Positions 54,199 through 62,090 of a DNA stretch of 64,000 bases are shown piece by piece. The notes under the pieces are model-generated. The model saw only the letters and a program-made list of their open reading frames with translations. It did not search any database and had not been told where the DNA came from. How positions within the stretch are numbered: the stretch's first letter is position 1; each line of letters opens with the position of its first letter. Source of the DNA: an uncultured Clostridiaceae bacterium (lineage in GTDB: Bacteria; Bacillota; Clostridia; TANB77; CAG-465); contig CAMVON010000001.1 of assembly GCA_947169155.1 (NCBI GenBank), positions 124,001 to 188,000 of the forward strand, given 5' to 3'. The position numbers and the translations under genes are program-made.

Positions 54199-54762
54199 AT
54201 GAATATACACATTATATCAATAACAGGAGATATTGCTAGTGGAAAAGGAACTATTACTAATCTACTACAAAAAGAACTTGGATACAATGTATATAAAAAT
54301 GGTGAGTATGTAAGAAAACTTGCTACTCAAATGGGTATGTCTATTGTAGAATTCCAAGAATATCTAAATCAACATGAAGAAATTGACAGACAAGTTGAAA
54401 AGTCTGCCTCAGAATATGCTGCTGAGCATGATAACTTAATTATAGATGCTCGTCTTGGATTTTATGCTGTTCCATATTCTTTTAAAGTATACTTAAAAGT
54501 AGATTTAATGGAATCTGCTAGACGTGCATACAATGATGCTTTAAGAGAAGCTACAGAAAAGTATACTTCTGTAGAACAAGCAGCACAAGCTATTAAATAT
54601 AGATTTGAACAAGAAAACTATAGATATATTAAGACATATAATGTAGATAGAACAGATATGTCAAATTATGATTTAGTAGTAGATACTACAGATAAGACTC
54701 CAGAAGAAGTTTTCAAAATTATACTTGATGCATATAAACAATGGTTAAAAGATAAAGAGTAA
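54199..54762 (+). CDS. Cytidylate-kinase-like NMP kinase
   Basis: 187 aa P-loop kinase. N-terminal ISITGDIASGKGTITNLLQK (Walker A), then YVRKLATQMGMSIVEFQEY (NMP-binding helix region), IIDARLGFYAVPYSFKVYLKV (Walker B/lid hinge), and a C-terminal YDLVVDTTDKTPEEV. This resembles the archaeal-type/class-2 cytidylate kinases rather than Gmk or bacterial Cmk. It starts 4 bp after rpoZ (AAGGAG SD within the rpoZ end), so translation is coupled. It occupies the place where gmk would be expected near rpoZ, but the motifs do not support guanylate kinase. Confidence 0.83.
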   Translation: MNIHIISITGDIASGKGTITNLLQKELGYNVYKNGEYVRKLATQMGMSIVEFQEYLNQHEEIDRQVEKSASEYAAEHDNLIIDARLGFYAVPYSFKVYLKVDLMESARRAYNDALREATEKYTSVEQAAQAIKYRFEQENYRYIKTYNVDRTDMSNYDLVVDTTDKTPEEVFKIILDAYKQWLKDKE

Positions 54763-54769
54763 TATATTA

Positions 54770-54802
54770 AGTAACATCTGTTTTAGATGTTACTTTTTTT
54801 GT
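54770..54802 (+). terminator. Terminator after the NMP kinase
   Basis: Ten-bp perfect stem AGTAACATCT / AGATGTTACT (54770-54779 / 54785-54794), 5-nt loop, T-run. Confidence 0.93.
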
Positions 54803-54831
54803 TTTATATTTATTAAACATTTGTTTTATTC

Positions 54832-54860
54832 TTGACTACTTTTTTGCTCTAATATATAAT
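54832..54860 (+). promoter_or_regulatory. SigA-type promoter of priA
   Basis: TTGACT (54832-54837), 17-bp spacer, exact TATAAT (54855-54860). It implies a very short leader, about 10 nt, with the SD at its 5' end. Confidence 0.82.
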
Positions 54861-54876
54861 AGTGTAGAGGTGTGAA

Positions 54877-57120
54877 ATGCTAGCTAAAATATTAATAAAT
54901 ACATCAGTAAATTCACTAAATAAAGTATATGATTACTTGATACCGGAAGAACTTGAACAAGATGCTCAAATTGGAAAGAGAGTTGAAGTAAGTTTTGGTA
55001 GAGGTAAAGAATTAACTGAGGGAATAATAGTAAAACTTGAAGAAGAATATGAAGAACCTAAGTATAAATTAAAACCAATAGAATCATTTTTAGATGATAT
55101 TTCATATATAGATGAAAAACGTTTAAAGCTTGCAAAATATATTGCATATGTATATTTTTGCAATGTATATGATGCATTAAAACTAATGCTTCCTCCTGGA
55201 ACAAAATCTAAAAATAGTTCTAAAAGTTTAGATACAAGAAAAGATAAACGTGTTATACTTATTAAGTCTCATGATGATATTATGCAAGATATTGAGGCAA
55301 ATGTTGTTAAAAGTGCTAAGCAAATACAATTATTATCATTTTTAATGTATAACGACAATGTTTTAATAAGTGATATTATTGAGGGGCTTGGTATTTCTCG
55401 TAGTGTTATTTCAACTGCTCAAAAGAATGGTTATATAAATATAGTTGAATGTGAAAAACAAGTAGATTTTCTAAAAGATTTAAATGTTGAAAGAACTCAT
55501 GCTCTTACTCCTACAGATGAGCAAAAGAAAGTAATAGGGGGAATATGCGAATATATTTACGATGAGCAGTATAAACAATGCTTAATTCATGGGGTTACAG
55601 GTTCTGGTAAAACTGAGGTATATTTGCAATTAATAGAAAATGTATTAAATCAAGGAAGAAGGGCAATTGTTCTTGTTCCAGAAATATCTTTAACTTACCA
55701 AACAGTTGAAAGATTTGTATCTAGATTTGGTAATAATATTGCTATACTTCATTCTAAAATGACAGTTTCTCAAAGAAAAGATGAATATAAAAGAATAAAA
55801 AGAGGAGAAGTAGATATAGTAATTGGAGCTCGTTCTGCTATATTTGCTCCTGTTGAAGATTTAGGACTTGTAATAATAGATGAAGAACATGATACAAGCT
55901 ATTATTCACAAACAAAGCCAAAATATTCAACAAAAGATATTGCTGCATATATTTGTAAAGAGGCAGGAGCAGTTCTAGTGCTTGGAAGTGCAACTCCTGA
56001 AATTAATACATATAACAAAGCTATAAATGGTCAAATAGAATTATTTGAAATGAAAAATAGAGCAGCAGATGCTAAACTTCCATCTATTGAGCTTGTTAAT
56101 TTAAGAGATGATAGAATAATGGGAAATACTTCTAGTATTTCATTAAAATTAAAAGCAGCAATTGAAGAAAATTTGAAAAATCATGAACAAACAATGCTAT
56201 TTTTAAATAAACGTGGATATAATTCATATCTTACTTGTAAGCAATGCGGTTATGTATTTAATTGTCCAAATTGTGATGTTGCTATGACTTATCATAAAAC
56301 TAACAATTTATTACTTTGCCATTATTGTTCACATGTTGAAAAAAATGTATCAATTTGCCCTAAGTGTGGCTCAGAGGAAATATCTAGTTATAATCTTGGA
56401 ACAGAAAAATTAGAAGAAGAATTAAAAGAAATGTTTCCAAATATTAGCGTATTAAGAATGGATGCAGATACAACTGTTGCTCGTGACTCACAAGCAAAAA
56501 TTCTTGATGAATTTAAAAATGAAAATGTAGATGTTTTAATAGGTACGCAGATGATAAGTAAAGGACATGATATGCCTAATGTTACACTTGTAGGAATAAT
56601 TGGAACAGACTCACTTCTTGCAATGAATGATTTTTGTGCAAGTGAGAGAGCGTTTTCAAATATTTATCAAGTATCAGGAAGAGCAGGACGTAGTTCAAAA
56701 GAAGGACGTGTCTTAATACAAACAAGTGATACAGATAACTATATATTACAAGCAGTAGAACATAATGATTATAATGAGTTTTTTGATAAAGAAATTGAAT
56801 ATAGAAAAACTTTTGGATATCCACCATTTATAGATATTTTATTATTTGAAATAAGTGGTCAAAACTTATATGATGTAAAACAAAATGCACAAATACTATA
56901 TAATTTATTAAATTCAGATAATTATAATGAATATAGGGTATATAGTCCAAAATCTCCATTTATCCAAAGAATCAATAATAGATATAGGGTAAATGTAATG
57001 CTTAAGGCAAAATTGAATACAAAAATATATTCAAATATTTATGAAAAAATTAAAATATATAGTTCAAAAGCAAAAAATAATACTAATTTAATAGTGACTA
57101 AAAACCCTACTTTTATTTAA
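54877..57120 (+). CDS. priA: Primosomal helicase PriA (replication restart)
   Basis: 747 aa superfamily-2 DNA helicase that reloads the replisome at collapsed forks. N-terminal 3'-end-binding domain (LNKVYDYLIPEEL, VEVSFGRGKELTEGIIV). Helicase motifs: Walker A HGVTGSGKTEVYLQLI, LVPEISLTYQ, HSKMTVSQR, IVIGARSAIFAP, DEEH box VIIDEEHDTSYYS, and VSGRAGRSSKEGRV. The zinc-binding insertion has eight Cys (CKQCGYVFNCPNC, CHYC, CPKC). Complete and canonical. GAGGTG SD. Confidence 0.97.
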   Translation: MLAKILINTSVNSLNKVYDYLIPEELEQDAQIGKRVEVSFGRGKELTEGIIVKLEEEYEEPKYKLKPIESFLDDISYIDEKRLKLAKYIAYVYFCNVYDALKLMLPPGTKSKNSSKSLDTRKDKRVILIKSHDDIMQDIEANVVKSAKQIQLLSFLMYNDNVLISDIIEGLGISRSVISTAQKNGYINIVECEKQVDFLKDLNVERTHALTPTDEQKKVIGGICEYIYDEQYKQCLIHGVTGSGKTEVYLQLIENVLNQGRRAIVLVPEISLTYQTVERFVSRFGNNIAILHSKMTVSQRKDEYKRIKRGEVDIVIGARSAIFAPVEDLGLVIIDEEHDTSYYSQTKPKYSTKDIAAYICKEAGAVLVLGSATPEINTYNKAINGQIELFEMKNRAADAKLPSIELVNLRDDRIMGNTSSISLKLKAAIEENLKNHEQTMLFLNKRGYNSYLTCKQCGYVFNCPNCDVAMTYHKTNNLLLCHYCSHVEKNVSICPKCGSEEISSYNLGTEKLEEELKEMFPNISVLRMDADTTVARDSQAKILDEFKNENVDVLIGTQMISKGHDMPNVTLVGIIGTDSLLAMNDFCASERAFSNIYQVSGRAGRSSKEGRVLIQTSDTDNYILQAVEHNDYNEFFDKEIEYRKTFGYPPFIDILLFEISGQNLYDVKQNAQILYNLLNSDNYNEYRVYSPKSPFIQRINNRYRVNVMLKAKLNTKIYSNIYEKIKIYSSKAKNNTNLIVTKNPTFI

Positions 57121-57123
57121 CAT

Positions 57124-57153
57124 TTGTTGAAAAAAGTTTTGTTTTAGTATAAT
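57124..57153 (+). promoter_or_regulatory. Promoter of the beta-CASP gene
   Basis: TTGTTG (57124-57129), 18-bp spacer, exact TATAAT (57148-57153). No terminator was seen after priA, so priA read-through may contribute. Confidence 0.65.
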
Positions 57154-57190
57154 ATAGAATTGTAAATAATAATTTTGAGAGGATGATTAT

Positions 57191-58807
57191 ATGAATATAA
57201 CATTTTATGGTGCTGCTCAAAATGTAACTGGATCATGTCATATGGTTGAAGTTGCTGGGCATAAGTTTTTAATAGATTGTGGTCTGTTTCAAGGAAGTCT
57301 TACAAATCAAATGATGAACTATGAGGATTTTCCTTTTAATATTCAAGATGTTGAATTTGTAATTTTAACACATGCACATATTGATCATAGTGGTAGAATA
57401 CCTAAACTATATAAAGCTGGATATAAGAATCCAATTTATTGTACAACTGCTACTTATGAACTTTGTAAAATAATGCTTCCAGATAGTGGACACATTCAAG
57501 AAACAGAAATTGAATGGGTAAATAGAAAAAGAATGCGTGCTGGTAAAGCTCCAAATGAGCCAATATATACTGAGCAAGATGCAATTGATTGTTTAGAAAT
57601 ATTTGCAGGAATAGAATATGGAACAAGAGTTACAATTAATGAAAATATTTCATTTGAGTTAACTGATGCGGGTCACATGCTTGGATCTTCTGTTGTTCAT
57701 TTATATTTAACAGAAGATGGAGTAGAGAAAAAGGTGGTATTTACAGGAGATCTTGGAAATACTAATCTTCCAATAATAAATGATCCTGAACCAATAGATA
57801 GTGCAGATGTACTTGTAATGGAATCTACTTATGGTGATAGACTACATAGTTCTATTTCAGATCAATCAGATAAATTTATTCATATTATTCTTGATACTAT
57901 AAGACGTGGAGGAAATGTTATAATACCTTCGTTTGCTGTGGGTAGAACACAAGAATTATTATATGAGATAAATAAATATTTAACAGATGATACTCTAAGA
58001 GAAGAATTAGAAAAAATTCCAGTTTATGTTGATAGTCCTCTAGCTGTTAATGCGACTAAAATTTTTGAGGCACAACATAGCTATTATGATGAAGAAGCAT
58101 TAAGATATCTTTTAAAGGGAGATAATCCATTAATTTTTGATAATCTTCATTTTGTAGAGACTAGTGAAGGTTCTATGGCACTAAACGAAGATCCTGTACC
58201 TAAGATTATAATTAGTGCAAGTGGTATGTGTGAGGTTGGTAGAATTAAACACCATTTAAAACATAACCTATATAGACCAGAATCAACAATACTTTTTGTT
58301 GGTTATCAAGCAGAAGGAACTTTAGGTAGAAAGATAATTGATGGAGAAAAACTTGTAAAAATATTTGGTGAGGAAATTGCTGTTAATGCAGAAATAAAAT
58401 ATCTTGATGCATTTTCAGGACATGCAGATAGAGATGGCTTAATTAACTGGATTGGTGCTATGAATAAAAAACCTGAACATATTTTCATTGTTCATGGTGA
58501 AATTGAAGCACAAACAGTTTTAAAAGAATATATTGAACAAGGATTTAAAATAGATAGTACAATACCTGCATATCAAGAACAATATGATATGGATGGAAAA
58601 CTTCTACATGATGGCAAAAATTCATATAAAGCTACAAGATATAATATTTTAGAATTAATGGCTTCATTAAAAGAAGAAGTAGATAGTATGACAAATAATG
58701 TTAAGAGAAATCTTAAGAGCGATGTTGATCAAGAATACTTACAACTTATTGTAGATAAATTAAAAGATGTTCAAGATTCAATAAATGTTGTTAATGATAA
58801 TACTTAA
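57191..58807 (+). CDS. Metallo-beta-lactamase/beta-CASP RNase-like protein
   Basis: 538 aa, the Ysh1/CPSF73-like bacterial group. MBL core: NVTGSCHMVEV, zinc motif THAHIDHSGRIPKL, TDAGHMLGSSVVHL, FTGDLGN. Beta-CASP insert: VIIPSFAVGRTQELLYEI and PVYVDSPLAVNATKIF, then ISASGMCEVGRIKHHL and the RMMBL segment DAFSGHADRDGLINW with VHGE. It is expected to be a Zn-dependent RNA endo/exonuclease; no KH domain. GAGAGGAT SD; monocistronic. Confidence 0.92.
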   Translation: MNITFYGAAQNVTGSCHMVEVAGHKFLIDCGLFQGSLTNQMMNYEDFPFNIQDVEFVILTHAHIDHSGRIPKLYKAGYKNPIYCTTATYELCKIMLPDSGHIQETEIEWVNRKRMRAGKAPNEPIYTEQDAIDCLEIFAGIEYGTRVTINENISFELTDAGHMLGSSVVHLYLTEDGVEKKVVFTGDLGNTNLPIINDPEPIDSADVLVMESTYGDRLHSSISDQSDKFIHIILDTIRRGGNVIIPSFAVGRTQELLYEINKYLTDDTLREELEKIPVYVDSPLAVNATKIFEAQHSYYDEEALRYLLKGDNPLIFDNLHFVETSEGSMALNEDPVPKIIISASGMCEVGRIKHHLKHNLYRPESTILFVGYQAEGTLGRKIIDGEKLVKIFGEEIAVNAEIKYLDAFSGHADRDGLINWIGAMNKKPEHIFIVHGEIEAQTVLKEYIEQGFKIDSTIPAYQEQYDMDGKLLHDGKNSYKATRYNILELMASLKEEVDSMTNNVKRNLKSDVDQEYLQLIVDKLKDVQDSINVVNDNT

Positions 58808-58824
58808 TAATTAGCATATTAAAG

Positions 58825-58851
58825 AGGCAAGTAGAAATACTTGTCTTTTTT
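58825..58851 (+). terminator. Terminator after the beta-CASP gene
   Basis: Nine-bp stem (58825-58833 / 58838-58846, one G-U pair), GAAA loop, T-run. Confidence 0.9.
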
Positions 58852-58895
58852 CATTTTTTTTTGTTCTTTTCATATAATATATTGGTGTATTATAT

Positions 58896-59033
58896 TTGAA
58901 AAATAATTTTTTTGTTATAAATATTAAGTTTGAAGACTTGGTAAAATATGTAATAATTTTTGCAGTTATAATTGCAATTATTGTTATAGTATATTCATTT
59001 ATCTATATTTTCTCAACTAGCAAAATTTGTTGA
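58896..59033 (+). CDS. Possible small membrane protein (45 aa)
   Basis: TTG-initiated frame between the beta-CASP gene and mazF, in an otherwise gene-free stretch of about 300 bp. The product would be a short charged N-terminus (MKNNFFVINIKFEDLVKY), one long hydrophobic helix (VIIFAVIIAIIVIVYSFIYI) and a polar end. A TATAAT lies upstream (58873-58878), but no SD precedes the TTG and the -35 match is poor. In DNA this AT-rich a hydrophobic frame can arise by chance. Reported because it takes the position where an antitoxin would be expected. Confidence 0.3.
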   Translation: MKNNFFVINIKFEDLVKYVIIFAVIIAIIVIVYSFIYIFSTSKIC

Positions 59034-59085
59034 TTATTATTATATTTCATTAAAATTATACTTTGAAAAAATAAAGTATAAAGTA

Positions 59086-59114
59086 TTTACTAAAGAAAAG
59101 TAATAGTGTATAAT
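59086..59114 (+). promoter_or_regulatory. SigA-type promoter of mazF
   Basis: TTTACT (59086-59091), 17-bp spacer, exact TATAAT (59109-59114). The expected start (about 59121) falls inside the SD AAAGGAGG (59115-59122). Confidence 0.65.
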
Positions 59115-59132
59115 AAAGGAGGTAGAATATAT

Positions 59133-59489
59133 TTGGTTGTAAGACTAGGGGATATTTTTTATGCTATGCTACCTATTGGGGTAGGTAGTGAACAGTACGG
59201 ATTAAGGCCTGTTTTAGTTGTACAAAATGATGTTGGAAACAGATTTAGCCCTACTACAATAGTTATCCCTATAACCTCAAAGCTAGTAAAAAAAGATTTG
59301 CCAACTCACGTTGTACTTCAATATACAAGTGAATTAAAAAAGAAATCTGTGGTTCTAGTAGAACAAATTAGAACGATAGATAAATCTAGATTGCTAAAAA
59401 AAATTACAACTATTGATCCTAGAGATTTAGATAAGGTTAAAATAGCTGTTAAGAAAAATTTAAATATAAGAGGTTCAAATATATTTTAG
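59133..59489 (+). CDS. mazF: MazF/EndoA-type mRNA interferase, no adjacent antitoxin
   Basis: 118 aa. I start at the TTG at 59133, about 10 nt after AAAGGAGG, giving the family start VVRLGDIFYAML; the upstream in-frame GTG (59106) overlaps the -10 box and is rejected. Full PemK/MazF motif set: GSEQYGLRPVLVVQNDVGNRFSPTTIVIPITSKL, THVVL, VLVEQIRTIDKSRL. Closest in style to Bacillus EndoA (NdoA), a sequence-specific ssRNA cutter. No MazE/EndoAI-like gene lies on either side and alr is absent, unlike the usual locus. A small hairpin (59489-59505) and the PBP1A SD follow, so co-transcription with PBP1A is likely. Confidence 0.92.
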   Translation: MVVRLGDIFYAMLPIGVGSEQYGLRPVLVVQNDVGNRFSPTTIVIPITSKLVKKDLPTHVVLQYTSELKKKSVVLVEQIRTIDKSRLLKKITTIDPRDLDKVKIAVKKNLNIRGSNIF

Positions 59490-59516
59490 AATAGAATAAC
59501 TATTCAGGAGGAAGAA

Positions 59517-61928
59517 ATGAGTAATAACAAACCTTTAAATGTAAGACTTAGAGGGAATAACAACAAAAACACTGATAGAAAATCTACTAGTGTAGTAAAA
59601 AAAGTTAAAAAGAAAGATGATAAAGTAGTTAATTCTAATAATGGCGGACAAAAGAAACAAAAGAAAAGCAAGAAAATTGGCTGGAAAGTATTTAGAATTT
59701 TCTTACTTTTAGGACTTGCTATGTGTATAGTAGGAGTAGGTATTGTTTTAGGCGTTATTTCTGGAATAATAGATGGTACTGATAGTATTAGTCTTGATGA
59801 ACTAGAATTATTACCACAAACATCTTTTGTATATGATATGAATGGAAATCAAATAGCGGCATTATATGATAGTGAAAACAGAATTGTCGTATCATATGAC
59901 GATATTCCAAAACATACAGTAGATGCTGTAGTGGCAATTGAGGATGAGAGATTCTATAAACACCATGGTATAGATTTAAAAAGAACTCTTGGTGCTATAG
60001 GAAATTACGTTCTTAAGGGTGGAGATTCAGACTATGGTGCAAGTACAATAACTCAACAATTAGTTAAGAATATAACTTCAGATAATGAAAGAGCTTGGCA
60101 AAGAAAGATAAGAGAATGGTATAGAGCAATTTCTCTAGAAACTAAACTTTCAAAAGAAAAGATATTTGAATCATATGTAAATACAATTTACTATGGTGAT
60201 AGTAGCTGGGGAATTGAAGTCGCTGCAAACCATTTCTTTGGAAAATCTGTAAGTGAATTAAATATAGCTGAATCTGCTGCTATTGCTGCAATGATTCAAT
60301 CACCTGAAATTACAAATGCTTATAGAAGTGATGAAGCTAGAGCTGCATTGCTTGCAAGAAAAGACTTAGTACTTGGAAAAATGTTATCTTTAGGATTTAT
60401 TAATCAACAAGAATATGATGAAGCGAAAGCATATAATTTAGAGTTTAAGTCTAAACAAGTTAATTATGGTGGAACACAAACATATTTTGTTGATGCTGTA
60501 GTTGAAGCAGTTATTGCAGATTTAATGGAGCAAAGAAATGTATCTAGAGGTATAGCATTAAAAATGATTTATACTGATGGATATAAAATAAATTCAACTC
60601 AAGATCCAGATGTTCAAGCTAAAGTAGATTATGCATTTACAAATGGTGAAATTTTCTATGATGACATTCAAGGTGCAATGGTTGTACTTGATCACTCAAC
60701 TGGTCAAGTTAGAGGACTTATTGGTGGAGCTGGACAAAAAGTTGGTGCTTTAACATTAAATAGAGCAACTCAATCATACAGACAACCAGGTTCTTGTATG
60801 AAACCATTTGGTGCATATGGACCTGCTATGGAAAAAGGACTATTAAATTGCGGTTCAGGTATAGATGATAACCAATTTACAATGGGTAACTGGACACCAC
60901 ATAACTGGTATGGATCTTTCTATGGATTTGTTACTGTAAGAGATGCAATTAGTGACTCAATGAACATTCCTGCTGCAAAAGCTAATCTTCTTGTAGGTGA
61001 TGAAGATTACTGCTGGAATTTTGCATATAATTGCGGATTAACTTCACTTAGTGAAAATGATAAATCTGCTGCATCATTGGGACTTGGTGGTGTAACTAAT
61101 GGTTTTACACCAATGATGATGGCAAATGCTTATGGAACTATAGCAAATGGTGGTTACTGGATTAAACCAAAACTTTATACAACTGTTGTAGATAGAAATG
61201 GAAATATTGTTCTAGATAATAGTGCTGTAGATGGAAAACAAGTAATGAAAGATTCAACATCTTACATGCTTGCAAGTTGTCTACAAAGTGTTGTAACTAC
61301 TCCTGTTTGGGGTACTGCATATGGAGCTGTATCTATTCAAGGTGGAGCAATGCCTTGTGCTGGTAAAACTGGTAACACAAATGATGATAAAGATAGATGG
61401 TTCTGTGGATTTACTAAATACTATACAATAGCATGTTGGACTGGATATGACCAACCGGTTCCAATTAATAGAGGATATCCATATGACTCAACTAAATTAT
61501 TCAATAATGTAATGAATATGATATGTGAAGGAAAAGAACCTGCAGAAATAATGGCACAACCTTCTTCTGTAAGAAGTGTAGCTTTATGTAGAGATTCTGG
61601 TAAAGTACCTACAGATGCATGTAATGCAGATCCAAGAGGATCAAGAGTACTAACAGATTTATGTGCAATTGATGCAATACCTACAGAAACATGTACAGTA
61701 CATGAATTTGTTAATATTTGTAACGTTACTAATAAACTTGCATCATCATCATGTAGTAGTACTTCTAGAAAATCTTGCTTAGTAAGAAGTGCACCTTCAC
61801 AAGGACAATATCCAAGCGATTGGGCATATACAAAACCTACAGAAACATGTAGTGGAAACCATTCTGGATCTAGTGCAACTCCTGGAAATCCAAGAGTAAC
61901 TATTTATAGAAATGGTGTAGCTCAATAA
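59517..61928 (+). CDS. ponA: Bifunctional penicillin-binding protein 1A
   Basis: Class A PBP, 803 aa. Basic cytoplasmic tail (1-57), membrane helix (about 58-84), GT51 glycosyltransferase with AIEDERFYKHHGIDLKRTLG (catalytic Glu near 141) and GASTITQQLVKN, then the transpeptidase. Its motifs are PGSCMKP (SxxK, Ser near 426), SDSMN (SxN) and GKTGNT (KTG, near 617). The tail after about 690 is unusual: Cys-rich (about ten Cys within roughly 90 residues, including SSSCSSTSRKSC), then Ser/Gly/Pro-rich, suggesting a disulfide-stabilised outer extension. AGGAGG SD. Confidence 0.95.
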   Translation: MSNNKPLNVRLRGNNNKNTDRKSTSVVKKVKKKDDKVVNSNNGGQKKQKKSKKIGWKVFRIFLLLGLAMCIVGVGIVLGVISGIIDGTDSISLDELELLPQTSFVYDMNGNQIAALYDSENRIVVSYDDIPKHTVDAVVAIEDERFYKHHGIDLKRTLGAIGNYVLKGGDSDYGASTITQQLVKNITSDNERAWQRKIREWYRAISLETKLSKEKIFESYVNTIYYGDSSWGIEVAANHFFGKSVSELNIAESAAIAAMIQSPEITNAYRSDEARAALLARKDLVLGKMLSLGFINQQEYDEAKAYNLEFKSKQVNYGGTQTYFVDAVVEAVIADLMEQRNVSRGIALKMIYTDGYKINSTQDPDVQAKVDYAFTNGEIFYDDIQGAMVVLDHSTGQVRGLIGGAGQKVGALTLNRATQSYRQPGSCMKPFGAYGPAMEKGLLNCGSGIDDNQFTMGNWTPHNWYGSFYGFVTVRDAISDSMNIPAAKANLLVGDEDYCWNFAYNCGLTSLSENDKSAASLGLGGVTNGFTPMMMANAYGTIANGGYWIKPKLYTTVVDRNGNIVLDNSAVDGKQVMKDSTSYMLASCLQSVVTTPVWGTAYGAVSIQGGAMPCAGKTGNTNDDKDRWFCGFTKYYTIACWTGYDQPVPINRGYPYDSTKLFNNVMNMICEGKEPAEIMAQPSSVRSVALCRDSGKVPTDACNADPRGSRVLTDLCAIDAIPTETCTVHEFVNICNVTNKLASSSCSSTSRKSCLVRSAPSQGQYPSDWAYTKPTETCSGNHSGSSATPGNPRVTIYRNGVAQ

Positions 61929-61937
61929 TGAATAATA

Positions 61938-61975
61938 AAGTGGCAGTATTTGACAAAAGTACTGCTACTTTTTTA
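61938..61975 (+). terminator. Terminator after PBP1A
   Basis: Stem around AAGTGGCAGTA / TACTGCTACTT with a G-U pair (about 61938-61948 / 61959-61970), then a T-run. Confidence 0.85.
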
Positions 61976-62007
61976 TGTGAATATTATGTGAAATAAACAG
62001 ATATTTG

Positions 62008-62036
62008 TTGAAATTAGTTATATTATTTTGTATAAT
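62008..62036 (+). promoter_or_regulatory. SigA-type promoter of the glycosidase gene
   Basis: TTGAAA (62008-62013), 17-bp spacer, exact TATAAT (62031-62036). Confidence 0.82.
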
Positions 62037-62041
62037 AAAAT

Positions 62042-62071
62042 AGTAACATACTAAAGATGTTATTATTTTTT
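62042..62071 (+). promoter_or_regulatory. Attenuator-like hairpin in the glycosidase leader
   Basis: Stem 62042-62049 / 62057-62064 (7 Watson-Crick pairs, 1 G-U; 7-nt loop) followed by ATTTTTT. It is located between the promoter and the SD, where a terminator would cut the leader short. AT-rich and only moderately stable. Confidence 0.4.
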
Positions 62072-62090
62072 GTGAAAAGAGAGGGAAAAA

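Noticed and set aside
58306-58488. Minus-strand frame within the beta-CASP gene
   Set aside because: Shadow of conserved RMMBL coding; no SD or promoter.
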